From: Mansonella perstans
Lineage: Eukaryota > Nematoda > Chromadorea > Rhabditida > Onchocercidae
Reading direction: 5' to 3'
DNA length: 64,000 nt
Assembly (NCBI GenBank): GCA_037074765.1
Contig: JBAMDO010000190.1
Span: forward strand, 42,716 to 106,715
The notes under the pieces were generated by a model, which saw only the letters and a program-made list of their open reading frames with translations, was not told the origin of the DNA and did not search any database. Shown here in pieces: positions 27,395-39,500 of the stretch; position 1 is the first letter of the stretch, and the number at the start of each line of letters is the position of its first letter. The position numbers and the translations under genes were made by a program.

Positions 27395-29141
27395 TTTGCT
27401 AATAACAAAACAGACTGCAACAATAAATGCAGTAAAAATTTCCCTAAAACAACCAAACTACCACCATTGCAGTTTCAACACAATAAATTTAATTGTTTTC
27501 AAGTAATTTATAGTATTTGTAAAATGTAAAATTTTAATCAAATTTTACATTTTTTGGAAATTAATTCATTTCCGAATTGTATTGCTAGAATATTATTCAT
27601 TTGATGTGTAATATTCTTTATAAAAATTTAATTAATTTTTAATTGTTGGAATTTTTTGCTTACTAAATATTAATTGTCAATTAATTACTCTTCAGGTTGT
27701 CGGTTTATTTCGGTTTTTTAAAACCATTTAGCTAAACAAAGGCATTTTTACTCAATTTTTCAAATCAAAAAAATTTGAAATTTAATAAATTTGCATGATT
27801 AAATTTCATTTTGGATAGTTTTACATTATTATCGTATGAAAGGGAAAAAATGATTTGTTTTTGATTTCTCGTCAATTTTTTTTGCTTACATTTTTAAATC
27901 GTAACGATAAATTTAAATACCTATTCATTAGTTTTTTTTCCGTCACTTTTTTACATCGATTAACACTGTTTTGTTATTCTGATAGTCTAATTGATTGGAT
28001 TGATTGTAACAATTAATGCTAACTTACCAATCACTTTACAACAGCCTAATGGTATTAAGTATGTAGCCTAATGATATTAAGTATGTCAACAAAGTTCATT
28101 CAGTTTTCATACATACAACATGTATTTGTATGTGTGTGCATGTGTGTATGTGTATGTATGCATTTGTATGTGTATGTGTTTGTATGTGTAGTTAAACAAT
28201 TTCTTCTTTTATTATTTATTCGAAATACTTTTACTGCAGTTTAATTTCAACTATTACATTTCAATAACAAGGATGGGGAATAAAAAAGTAAAGAAAAACT
28301 TAAAATATATACTCACACAGAGATAAATGATAGCATATGAAATGGATATCAATGTGATTGAATGAAAAATGTGATATGAAATTTTTGAGATTTTAAATTT
28401 TAAAGATTCCGAATGAAATTTATTTTAGAGAAATGATCAAATAAAAATGTCAGTTGAAATTAAAATATTACACAGTGCGCACATTTAAAAGCAAATATTC
28501 GTGTGAAATGCTTCTCATTTGAGATTGTTGCCAAAAATTGCTTGTAATCTCAGCGCTTGCTTACTGAAATAACGATAATTGGCAATCATTATGACGCTCA
28601 TTTTATTATTATATTTACCATTCTACTATTGGCTAATATTGTAATTCATATTATTGCTAATGTAATATTTAAATTATTATTATCGTTTCTAAATCATCAA
28701 AAATAAATCATCATTTTTAAATCATCCTTTACTTATTACTACCGTTATTATTATTATTATTGTTATTATCGTTATTATTATTATAATAATTATTATTACC
28801 TAACGTTATCATTATCATTTTTGCATTCTCAAAATGATCAATAGTCAAAGAATTTTACAAAAATGTCAATCTAACATGGATTTTTTTCTCTCCATCACAA
28901 TTACTAGCATGCAACATACATACATATATGTAGTGTGCGGCATGCAATTATTTTTACTTGTTTTGTTTATACTTAAAATATCGCATAATGTTAGGTAATA
29001 ATTAATTGTCGTGAAAGTATTAATAAATATATTGTACTGATATTGTACTACTTGAATATGAAAAACAACAAGGTGATGTGATGACAATTAATTAGCAAAT
29101 CAATTGGAGAGTAGAAAAAAACTAAACTTACTCATTTAATG
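27395..29141. other. Intergenic region with TG and ATT microsatellites
   Basis: It separates two minus-strand genes: upstream DNA of the phosphatase and the 3' flank of the neuropeptide gene. A TGTATG/TGTGTG-rich tract runs about 28125-28190, and an imperfect ATT/TTA tract about 28735-28800. I see no supported exon. Confidence 0.5.
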
Positions 29142-30206
29142 TTAATTATCGAAATGAAGAGGAATTTGCGATCTTTTACCAAATCTAACAAATGTCTGTC
29201 CTCGTTTATGAAATGGATATAAATCGCCTTTTCCTGTTTCAATATCGTTCATATTGCTCTTCGAAAATGCTACAAATAAATTGAAATTAATTAGAATTTT
29301 AATTGTTAATAAATTTACACCAACTTTTATGTTTGAACAATGATAGCTTATTAATGCCCATATTGATTGATATTTTAATTATATTTCAAATCAACTTTTA
29401 AAAATGTTCATTTTTTTTTTTTTTTTTTTTTTTTGTTTCATTATGCTAAATTATTTTTCCATTAGTGAAATTTCAATATGATTTCTTACAGTACTTTTTC
29501 AAGCTAATTTTATAATTTTATTAATTCAAGTAATTCTTCGTCAAACTACTGCAAAATTTTTGTTCTTTAATTAGCATTTACTGTTTAATTTTTACCAAAT
29601 TTTCATCAAACTGTTCGAATTTCACCAAAAACACAACATCATATCAGATAATGAGTTTCAATAAACAAATAAACAAAGCCTTGGGTATAAATAAACAAAA
29701 TATGGTTGATTTTTTGACTTTTCGTGGCTTTTCAAGGTTAATTTTTCAATCTTTAAAAGTTTAAAATCCTCATTGATTAAATTAATGAATAATCAATGAT
29801 GGATGTATGAACTAATTATATATTAAATGAGCTAAAAATTGATTACCAATTAAACCTTTTTCTAGATAATCACGATATCGATCAGCATATTCTCTTTGCA
29901 ATAAATCATTTACGATTTCTCGTCGCACTTCATCTGCAAATTGAGATCATACCCAAAGAAATTTTCCAAAACTTCACAAGAATACAAACTATATTTTAAT
30001 TTTTTACATTCAACGCACTTTTTTTTAACTCATAAAATTTGCAATGAAGAATAATTTCACTTAAAAAAATTAAATTTTTTCAAAATGTCACCATCATCAG
30101 GCAAAACGAATCGTTGAGGATTGTAAACAGCTGCACCGGTTGTCGAAATTAGCGCAATAGAAAGGAGCATAAGTGTCGATAAGAAATGAATTGTTGTAAA
30201 AACCAT
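29142..30206 (-). CDS. flp-16: FMRFamide-like neuropeptide precursor (flp-16-like)
   Basis: Three exons read on the minus strand: 30092-30206, 29856-29933, 29142-29269. They join with phases 1 and 1 to give 106 residues. Residues 1 to about 26 are a signal peptide (hydrophobic FLSTLMLLSIALI, then STTGA), sending the precursor to the secretory pathway. Near the C-terminus, HKR-GQTFVRFG-KR is a full processing cassette: dibasic cleavage on both sides and a glycine to become the C-terminal amide. The predicted peptide is GQTFVRFamide. In C. elegans this peptide and AQTFVRFamide come from flp-16, which carries several copies. Here there is only one, followed by a short SQIPLHFDN tail. The peptide should act on G-protein-coupled receptors in neurons or muscle. 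The assignment rests on the peptide, as the spacer is not conserved enough to recognise. Confidence 0.88.
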
Positions 30207-33200
30207 TTTTTTATCGTTTCATCTGTTTTCTTATAAAATAATAACCCTTAAATGTAAAAAAGAAAAAAATTTTCCAAAATTTGTTAAATTTCAGAAAAGA
30301 GAATAAATTTTAAAGTGAAATTTCACTTACTTTCTGCATCATTTATATATGTGTGCAACGAATGTCAAACAAAAAAGAAAGAAAAAGAAAAAAATGATAA
30401 TGAAATTTTTTGAAAACGAAATAGTAAATTATTCGAATTGAAAAAATGTGAAAATTTGCAGCAATGCCTGAAATGTTCAAATTTATTTAAATTTCATTAT
30501 CATTTGTTTAAATTGGTTTTTTTTCCTAATGATATATATTTTTAATAGCGCCCTTAGAGGAATGAATTAGTGAAAAAATTCATCAAAATCTACAGTTATG
30601 TATGAATTAACTTTTAAATTAACAAATTTGGATTGAAATCACTTGCCTAATCATTTACGTGTTTATTCAAAAAAAGAAAAATGACCGAAAAAAATGTGAA
30701 CAAATAAACGTCAGTAATATTTCTAAATTAATTAACGAAGAGATTAATTATAAAATTTCATCGCTAATAATAATTTTTTTTTGTTGAAAAATTGTTTCGA
30801 ATATCAAAAAATATGCGAAACAGCTATCAAATAAAAAGTTAGAATTTTAATAACAGAACATAAAATGAATTGTATGTGTATGCTTGATGTAAAACTCATA
30901 TGTTTTGCTTTTCTTTTTCTCAAAATTTGATTTCAATTCTAAGCTTTAATAATCAAAGGGAACAGTGATCAGTGATCAATGGGCACATTAATAAATGATT
31001 GATTTGGTCATTTTTATCATCTCAATAATATTAGAGAAGATAGGAAATGTTTGCAAAATTTCATTAGCACTTAATAAACTGATGAGAAATAAATTTAATT
31101 ACATTAAATTAATCGGAAATGAAAAATTGAATGCAAATTTCGAAGTTGAAATAATTTGACATTCATCAAATAGAATCTGGTCAAAGGTTATTATGCAGTA
31201 AATATGCATTTATTTGAATGATGATTGTTTGAAGAAAATTTGGATTGGAGAATTTGACAAAAATGATTGAAAAAATGATAAATTTTTTTTAAAAAAAATC
31301 TAACATTTGAAAATTTATGGAAACATTTGCATTTCGTTGAATAATTGAAAGAGAAAAAAAATTATGCAAAACAAATCGAACATTTTAAGTCCAGAATTCA
31401 TTAACTTAATTTTTTAACTAGTTAGATATAAAAGTAAGTATATTTTTAGTTACCTTTAATTTAATTCTTTAAAAAAAAAAAAATTAATATTGATTGCAAT
31501 AATTCGGATCTGAAATTTCTGCTTTTTTTAGAATACTTGAAATATTAATTAATTACGTGTATTAATACAGAATTAATACTAGGATTTGAAACTAATAACA
31601 TTTATTGTTTGACTTTTTTATTTTTAAATTAAAATTGCCAAACGTCAGACGCACTACTGGATTAGACATAGTCCTGAAATTATAATGGTTTAGAAAATGC
31701 AAAAAAAAAAAAAAATTCATTTTAAATAATCTATTTATATTTGAAATAAATTGGAACATTTGTAAATTATTTAAATTACTGATATTAATTAAATGCGCCT
31801 TTTTCTGTAATCTCAGAAATGAATAAAAAAAAATCTCAGTTATTTGTTGCAAAACATATTTTAACACTAATACTACTTTAATACTATCCTTACCCCTATA
31901 CCTTTATCATAATTAATCATGATAATTTTGAAAAGTGTGGTTTAATCAAAAAAGAGAATGAATTTGAAAAAGTTCTCAGGTTTAAAGTGCAACTGACTGG
32001 CAAACATTTGCATATTTATATGAATAGCTAATGAGGTTTCTGAATTAATGACAAAATTTATCCTGCTCTTAAATATGCTAATTACTTATGCATAAGTTTC
32101 TGTCGATGTATTTTTATTTTTGTTGAAAAAAATAAAAATTTATTCAAAATTTTCATCTATGCTTTTTGTTTAGCTAATTACAATTGAATTAATTCAAATT
32201 CATATGTGACATGTTCCATAAGTATTTGCATTTATGCAAACACATACACAACATGCACATGTACTGTACTTGCATGTGTATGTGCTTGTGTGTGCGCGTG
32301 TGCGTGTGTTTGCGTGTAATGAAAAAATTTTTAGCCTAACAAGATTTTAAAAAATCTGATCAAAAATATCATCAACATATTTCAAACAAAATCCACAACT
32401 CTAAATTATAAATGAAAACTATAAATGGCACATAAATCAATCTATCGCAACTTTAGATCGAAACTAAACTTTAAAATTAGTTTAAAATAATATTTTTTTT
32501 GCTTACAAAAGTAAATTTTGCATTAAAATTTTATCAGTGTAATTTATTTTGGAAAACTTTGTCCGGAAAAAACGAAAAAAAGTGAATTTGAATTGAACAA
32601 AAATTTTTATAATTCTCACCATTTCAATTCTCACCATCAACTTTTTTTTCTTATACATCGATTAAATTTAAAATATGAGCATTGTTCGAATCAGAATTTA
32701 GTTTGCTTTTTTTCAAAAAAAAAAAGAAAACGAGAAAACGACAAAATAAGTAAGTAAATGTATTTGATGTATTTTGAATAATCAATTACGTCTAATTTTA
32801 AATCTCTTTAAATGAAATATATTTTTGTTTGCTTTTAAAATGATAAGCCAAATTTTTTCTTTTTCCGTTGTCCCAAAAATGTTTCTTATAAAAAAAAAAC
32901 AAAAAAAACAAACGATAAGTTACAAAATTTAACTTACAAGTTAAAATATTATTAGTGGGAGAAACTATTGAAATTTCAGATGCGATTTGACTAAGAACTT
33001 CAATTTATATTATTATTACTTGCTTTTTTTGTTGACAGAAATATTTCATTTAAGGAATAGTGAATAAAGAAGAAATAAAAAAAGAAATAAAAGAGAGGAA
33101 TTAAAAAAAAGAGAAAGAAAAACAACTGTGCATTTAAAAACATCCAATTATTTTAGGCTTTTAATTTCCAAGAATTTGTCAAATGTTTTAAATAAATTTA

Positions 33201-33980
33201 ATTTTAATTTCAAAAATTTTTATTAGAAGTTTTCGCTGTTGCATTTGAAAAATATTAAAACCTAATGAAATAAACATAAAGACATGCAAATTATAAGTAA
33301 TGGTATTAGTAATTGCTAACTGGATTTTAAAGTTATGTTAATAACTTAATCGATCGCTGAACTAATTGAACTATAAAGGGTTTTACCAACTTTTGCAGAT
33401 ATTTACCTAAAATGGAAAAGAAAAAAACGAAATGGAAATATAGAGAAGCAAAAAAAATGATGATGAGAAAATTTTTTATATATTTCTTTTGTTTTTTTTG
33501 AAATGAAATTGAAATAGGTGAAAACTTTTTTGAAATAAGACTTGACAGCTGGAAGTGAGCTGTCGAACTGGACGAAATGAAGAAAAATACTTAAACAATG
33601 ATCAAATTTCCTGTTTAATATGAATAATATGCTTTTGACAGCATACATCATGTATGCTGTTGGTGCCACTTGTCACAAAAAAAAAACTCCGAATTAATTA
33701 AAAAAAAAAACTTAACTCGTTTAACCGGAATTCATTAAAGCATGCTACAACAATTTTACATTTATTTTATTGCAAAAAAAGTGGAGCGATGAGAATTCTG
33801 GAAAGTTAAAGATCCCATATTTTTTTTCCTAAGCTACTACACTTTGCACACTTTTCACTTAATGCATTTCACTTAAAAAAAGGATTGAAAGAAAATAATG
33901 GCCCGAAAAATTTGTCCTCTCAGGCCTAGCTTGGCTACTTTTTAGATTACTAATTTTTCTCTAATTGTTTGTTACAAATT
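30207..33980. other. A+T-rich region upstream of the neuropeptide gene
   Basis: About 3.8 kb with frequent stops in all frames. A TG/CG-rich purine-pyrimidine tract lies at about 32255-32320 (tgtgcgcgtgtgcgtgtg). Two inverted repeats occur at 33544-33564 and 33638-33660. It includes the promoter side of the flp-16-like gene, but no specific element could be identified. No exon is supported. Confidence 0.45.
33638..33660. repeat. Near-perfect 23-bp palindrome
   Basis: Two perfect 11-bp arms, ACAGCATACAT and ATGTATGCTGT, surround one central C at 33649. A second inverted repeat, GACAGCT / AGCTGTC with a 7-base loop, lies 74 bases to the left at 33544-33564. Either could form a hairpin or be a dimeric protein site; nothing shows which. 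Confidence 0.8.
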
Positions 33981-34039
33981 ATCTCAAGCAATAAAATGCT
34001 ATACGAGATGCAAAAAAAAAATTATAAAGCTGTGGAAAA

Positions 34040-35080
34040 ATTCTCATAACAACAAATTTCCTCCTAAGAAATATTTGAAAAGAAGAACTGAAAATAAAAA
34101 AGTAAATCTTTTGCGAATATAACTCAATTCTTGAATTGTATATATTATAAGGCTTTTTACTACAAAATTTTTCAAATATGAAATCTTGAGAAAATATTCC
34201 CACAAATTTCCTGTCAAGAAACATTTGAAAAAAGATAAACGAATAGAAGAGTGATAAATCTTTGCGTATTTTACTCTATAATTTTACATCTCATCAATTC
34301 TTCATTTGCATATCTTATAGCATTGATGTAAGAATGAACAAAATAAACGGAAAAATGATCAACGAAACGAAAAAATAAAATAAACGGGAAATAATAAATA
34401 AAACGAGAGGAAGATTTTTTCCATTTCAAATTCCGATTTTCCGAAGTTTGCTCATAATACGAGTAGATTTTTTGCAAAATTAAAATAATAAATGGAACAA
34501 TGATAACTGAAATGGAAAGATTTTTTTTCCATTTCAAATTTCGATTTTCTAAATTTTTTGCAAATAATTTGTTTGTATGAGTTTCGTGATTTCAAGCTAT
34601 TTGTTATCGTTGATGGAAAATGTCAAAAATTGTATAAATGAGCAACTTCATGGTAAATTAAAATTTCACTTTTTCGTAGTTTACATTTATCATTTTGCCG
34701 TTTATTTAATATTATTTAACGTTATTCCAGTAAAATGGAAATTTAAATTGGCATTTTTTTTCTCTTATCATTCTCAAGATTAACGTTTCTGTTTATAATG
34801 GATAATAAATAATGAAAAGTATGATTTAAAATAAACTTATTTTATTAATTTTGAATTTTTCATATTTATAAACCTATTTCTTTGTATCTTTTACATTTTC
34901 ATTCTTTCTAAGTGAAGCACAGTTGCTAGGGAAAATTGAAGGCATACTTTGTAAATTCTATTACATTTATGACTTTACCTTTTTATTTAATATTATTTAG
35001 TTTTGCGCCAAGTGAAACGGAAATTTTCATTGATTTTTTTTTCTCTCTTAGCAATCTCAAGAATTAATATTTATGTTTGT
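34040..35080. repeat. Cluster of three old pairwise tandem duplications
   Basis: Three diverged pairs lie side by side. About 34040-34130 resembles 34190-34275 (caaatttcct, aagaaa/aagaaacatttgaaaa, taaatctttgcg). About 34410-34460 resembles 34515-34565 (agattttttccatttcaaat, cgattttc). About 34683-34790 resembles 34970-35070 (acattta, atttaatattattta, ggaaatt, ctcaaga). The third pair includes a splice-like acceptor in one copy only (ctctcttag ending at 35051). Confidence 0.75.
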
Positions 35081-35341
35081 TGATGTTGATAGCACGAAAG
35101 CAAAATGTTATATTAATGAAAAATTTGCCAAAAATTTTACCAATATGATTTTAATGAATAAATTTACCAGTTAATTTTGAATCTTTCATAAAATTATACA
35201 ACTGAAAAATACAACTGACAAATAAGTCAATTTCTTCTTCCTTCTTTTAGCCCTTACTATGATAATGGATCGAGAAGTACACATATCACGGAAAGAAGGT
35301 TAAAGTTCAAGTGTAGAGAGCTCGTTGGTGTTATCCCGTAA
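35052..35341 (+). other. Candidate short terminal exons of an orphan gene
   Basis: A strong acceptor (tcttccttcttttag) ends at 35250 and is followed by 30 open codons. These begin PYYDNGSRSTHIT and end CRELVGVIP, with a TAA at 35339-35341 and an AATAAA at 35368-35373, 27 bases further on. A 23-nt upstream exon, 35052-35074 (acceptor ctctcttag, donor gtttgt), joins in the right phase. A competing frame through the same exon (ALTMIMDREV...) would connect to a start at 34577. GC content is higher than in the flanks. No family is recognised, and neither model has homology support. Confidence 0.25.
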
Positions 35342-35703
35342 TTAATTCCTAACCTTAATTAATGCTTAATAAAGTCTTCCGCTATATTTACAAACAGTTT
35401 AAGCTTATGAATAATAAGGTCAGTAAATTGTATCACAAATTATTTGAGCTGACTAATAAGTTGAAAAAAAAAGTTGAACTTTACAAGCTGACAAGTGAGA
35501 GGAAAGAGAAAAAAGAATCTATCAAAATGAATGATAGAAACTGCACAAATAGAATGAAAAAATAAAAAAGCAAATTTTTTAATAAAGAAAAATTTAACAA
35601 CATGAAAGATAAAATACCATGTAAATTAATGAATTAATTACTTAATTGATAAAGTGGTAATATAATAATTACATTATTTACATTAGATTTGGATTCATCG
35701 CTC

Positions 35704-35835
35704 TCAATGCATGTTGTTGTCCTTAAAAAGGCAACTTGCCAAAAAATGACAGAACGAATCACTATCAACTGAATTGTCCCAGCTACTATCAATAAATCCA
35801 GTCGAAATTAGATACTTTATCGCAGCATGCTTTCT
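35704..35835 (-). other. Protein-like island, minus strand
   Basis: After a TAA, 43 open codons run on the minus strand to the TGA at 35704-35706. Their composition is normal for a protein (AAIKYLISTGFIDSSWDNSV then DSDSFCHFLASC). The opposite strand also has a moderate open frame ending near an AATAAA. No start, splice pair or family was recognised. It could be an exon or a relic. Confidence 0.2.
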
Positions 35836-35842
35836 TTACATA

Positions 35843-38731
35843 AATGAATGTGTAAAAAAGTTTAAGTAAATAACACAAGAAATTTCAGAAATAGTTGTTG
35901 TGATATATGAATTGATAATGTGGATTTGAGAAAATGAATTTGAAATGAGAACGATAATATGAATATGATAACATGAATTTGAAACAATGATAATATGAAT
36001 TTTAAAAGATTCATTTAATATTCAAAGAATGATTATACTGTCTAAATGAAATTAAAATTTAAAAAAAATTGTTAGAATAGGAAAATTTTAAATTAATAAT
36101 CTTGATTTGCTAAAATATGATTTTTAGAGTGAAATCATGATAATTACGGTCATGAATAATTTTACGAATTGTGAATCTTCAATAATTTAAGGCTATCAAA
36201 TGAATCTGTGTTAGTACTTTGGAAAAGAAGGAAACGAATTTCCATTTTAAGTGAAAAATGAAATTTATTAATAAGAAAGCTAAAATGCTTCGTACATTTA
36301 TCATTTCGTTTTTGCTTTTCATTTCATTTCATTTCAAAACATCCCAAATAATTTCAATTTTTAATTTTGAGCATACGAAAATGGTTTAGATATTAGCGCA
36401 AACAGAATTATTGTTTGACATTACTGTTGAAAATTAAATTAATTTAAATTTTTTTCAATAAAACAAGAGATTTCAACAAGGGAAACTTTATGTTCAAAAC
36501 CATATGCATTCTTTTAATGTATTCACTTATTTATTTTCCCAAACTACTGTCAATTTATAAATTTTGAAATTGAATTTCATTGCTTTTAAGATGCCAATTT
36601 AACAATTAATTTGTTTGTTTCACAAACATTAAATTTGATAAGTGTAAAAATTGTTAATCGATTTAAAATGGGCAAAGTGAAGAAATAATGATAAATTTAA
36701 ATTTTTTTAAATTTTAAAGATAAACTGCTCATGATGGATGTTTGAAGAGTACTTATGATGAATATTTGAAACACTTCTCAAATTTTTTTGTAATTTTTTA
36801 AACATTACATAATGTTGCAGAAAATTAAATATAAAGTGAGAAAAAAAAGGGCAAAGAAAAAAACACACTGCATACTACTGAAACTTAAACTGAGATTTGT
36901 CACAAAAATATTAAAGTAAAATTAAAATCATTGAATTTCAACTGATCAGATCAATTTTCCATTTTTTTTTTCAAGAAGCAATTTCATCAATTTTAAAAAT
37001 TCATCAAATTCATTAAACTGATTTATTTTTGAAATGAGTCTTGATGCGTCACTTTCAAATGCAGGAAATATAATTTAAAAGTAAATGCATTTGATTGAGT
37101 AATTTGAGTAATATATTTTACTGAATTCAATATTAATTTAAACTATCATCAATCATTTGGCTATTCAAATAACATAGAGAAATTGGAAATTAATTATTAT
37201 AATAAACTAATGAGAATGTGATTGATTTTCCTAATTTTACTTGTTTTCAAGTAATTAATTTTCATTTTACGGCCATTTCACCATAAAGTTTTCTTCAGTA
37301 ATGCTTTCCATGCAATACTGAAGTTTAAAAAAGTATGAGATTTAAATTATCATTCATTATCGGGATTACCTAGAAATGGATCATCGTTGGTATTTACAAA
37401 CGGATCATTCTTTAGGATTTCCTAGAAATGAATCATTACTTTAAAAAAAAAAGTTACGTAATTAATCACAAGACTAAGCAAATGATTCAATAGATTTCGA
37501 TTGTTAAATTTTCAACAAATTTCGGCATGAATCATAATTCAAATATCATTAAGTCTGCTGCAATTAGTTTTGTTAGCGCTTAATATATCTTTCACAAAAA
37601 TGATACTAAGCAATTGGTTCATTTTTTCATTAAATCTTATCAAATATAAATTAAAGCATTCCAATTAAGTAAAAATTCAGGATTTTACAATACATTAAAA
37701 ATGTTAAAAAGTGCTAAGCATTAATTGAGTATGAAATAAATTTAAATTCAACTAATAAAACTTTTTTTTGCTTTCTAGTCGATATTTGTAAATTATCATT
37801 GAAATATGATTATTAGTTATACTTCTTTTTTATAGTTGCTTGTCACTTCATCCTATTTATTGATAAAGTAACCATTGATGGTAATCCAATAAAGAATGTG
37901 CTAATCTATGAACAATTTGGCTGCTAGTAATTTTAAAACGAAACATATTGGAAATATTTTAGTTTTTTTTTACTTACATGAAATTTTTCAAATAATTATT
38001 TATTATCAAATTTTCACTCATAGTGATTTAAATTATTTAGAGAGGAAGAAACTTTTTAGTTTGAATTTTGATATGAAATACATTCGTTATCAATGTTTCG
38101 TATATTTACTGATTATCAACAGTTTTCTAAATATCATGATAATTTACTAGATAGTCATAATTACGAAAGCTTTTTTATCACTCTTTTAAATGGTAGAAAT
38201 TTGTCACATAATCATGATTGTAAATAGCATGATCATATGGTAAATTATGATAAAAATTTTGTATTAAATGTAACTTCCAACAAATTTATGTAGACTATAA
38301 AATTTTATTATTTTTTTCAGCAATATTTTCTATTTCGTTGACTTAAAGAATAAAATTATTACTGTAATATTTTATTTGCATCTATTAATTGTAGAATACA
38401 GTTGAGTACAATTGTAGAATATTGAATATTGAATATTGAACATTGAACATTGAATACAATTGTAGAATACGGTTGCATTTGTAACATGTTTATCGTAATT
38501 ATTAAAAGAGATTGTAATAATCACATGTTTATCATTCATCAAAAGTTTTATAAGAAATGATGAAATACTGATGATGATTTTTCAATTTTGCATTGATTTT
38601 TCTATGCGTTTCTAACATGGTCCAACTAGATAATTGAACTTTTTTCCGAATTTAATCTCCGAGACCCCAACTGAATTCACATACTCAAAGTTAACAAATA
38701 CACACTTCAATACATCTAACAATCCGGCACA
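35843..38731. other. A+T-rich stretch without supported genes
   Basis: About 2.9 kb, strongly A+T-rich. Small tandem motifs occur: aatatgaat/gataatatg around 35935-36005 and ttgaatattgaacattgaa around 38415-38460. I see no frame with protein-like composition until the island at 38732. Confidence 0.45.
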
Positions 38732-38869
38732 ATGCAGTCAGCCGATCCAACGTGTATTCCAGATGCATTACCGCGACATCTGGATCACTGCACCGCACAT
38801 TATGAACTTTGTCGAATTAATAAAAGCCGGAGGAAAATTGAACGTTTAAAGTTATTTAGACGTGTATAG
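38732..38869 (+). other. GC-richer protein-like island, 45 codons
   Basis: From an ATG at 38732, 45 codons run to a TAG, with balanced composition: SADPTCIPDALPRHLDHC, then THYE-like AHYELCRINKSRRKIE and RLKLFRRV. Three cysteines and a basic end give it a secreted or exon-like look. A second frame over the same bases (from about 38655 to 38849) is also open. The island is clearly GC-richer than its surroundings. No good acceptor precedes the ATG, and the product is not recognised. Confidence 0.28.
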
Positions 38870-39359
38870 AAGGATTTGAATTGCTCATTTATGATTGAAA
38901 GTGAATTGTAATGAATTTATTCGCAGCATAAAATTTTTTCTTCCTTCTAATATTTGCTATTTAATTTAAATGCAAATTATTCAAGATTTAATTTATTGTC
39001 ATTTCTGATTTTCTCATTTGGAAAATTTGATGTGGCAATTCTTAAGCTTAAATTTTATAAAATAAATTATATAGCAAAAAATTGCAATAAAGATCAAGAA
39101 AAATTTTAATTTTTAAAATTTTCAAAAAAATTAAAAGAAATTTAAGTTATGGTGTAGTATTTTACAGAATTTATTTAGCCAAAAAGAAATCATTATAATT
39201 TTCACTGGAAATCATGAAATAAAAATTAACCGATTAAAATTCACAGAATGTTTTAGAAAGTTATTAATTAGCCATTGTCGGAACATTAGTAAGGAATGGA
39301 ATTACTAAAGAAGTTGTAGAAAAGGTTCCATTAATTAAATAAGCACAATTATCAAATAA

Positions 39360-39500
39360 AAAAAAGATAAGCTAATCAGATCCAATTCTGCTGCTGTACA
39401 ACGACCTTACAACGACCAAAGACATGAATATTTAGACACTAGTCTCAAGTTTGTGTTTTATAACTACTATCATTTCGAAGTTATCAACCCACTGAACTAA
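39360..39500 (+). other. Protein-like island with possible splice boundaries
   Basis: 46 open codons end at the TAA at 39498-39500; the core reads SNSAAVQRPYNDQRHEYLDT. A possible acceptor (ctaatcag) sits at its start and a donor-like gtttgt follows LDTSL. It may be an exon on the same strand as the island at 38732. No homologue is recognised. Confidence 0.22.
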
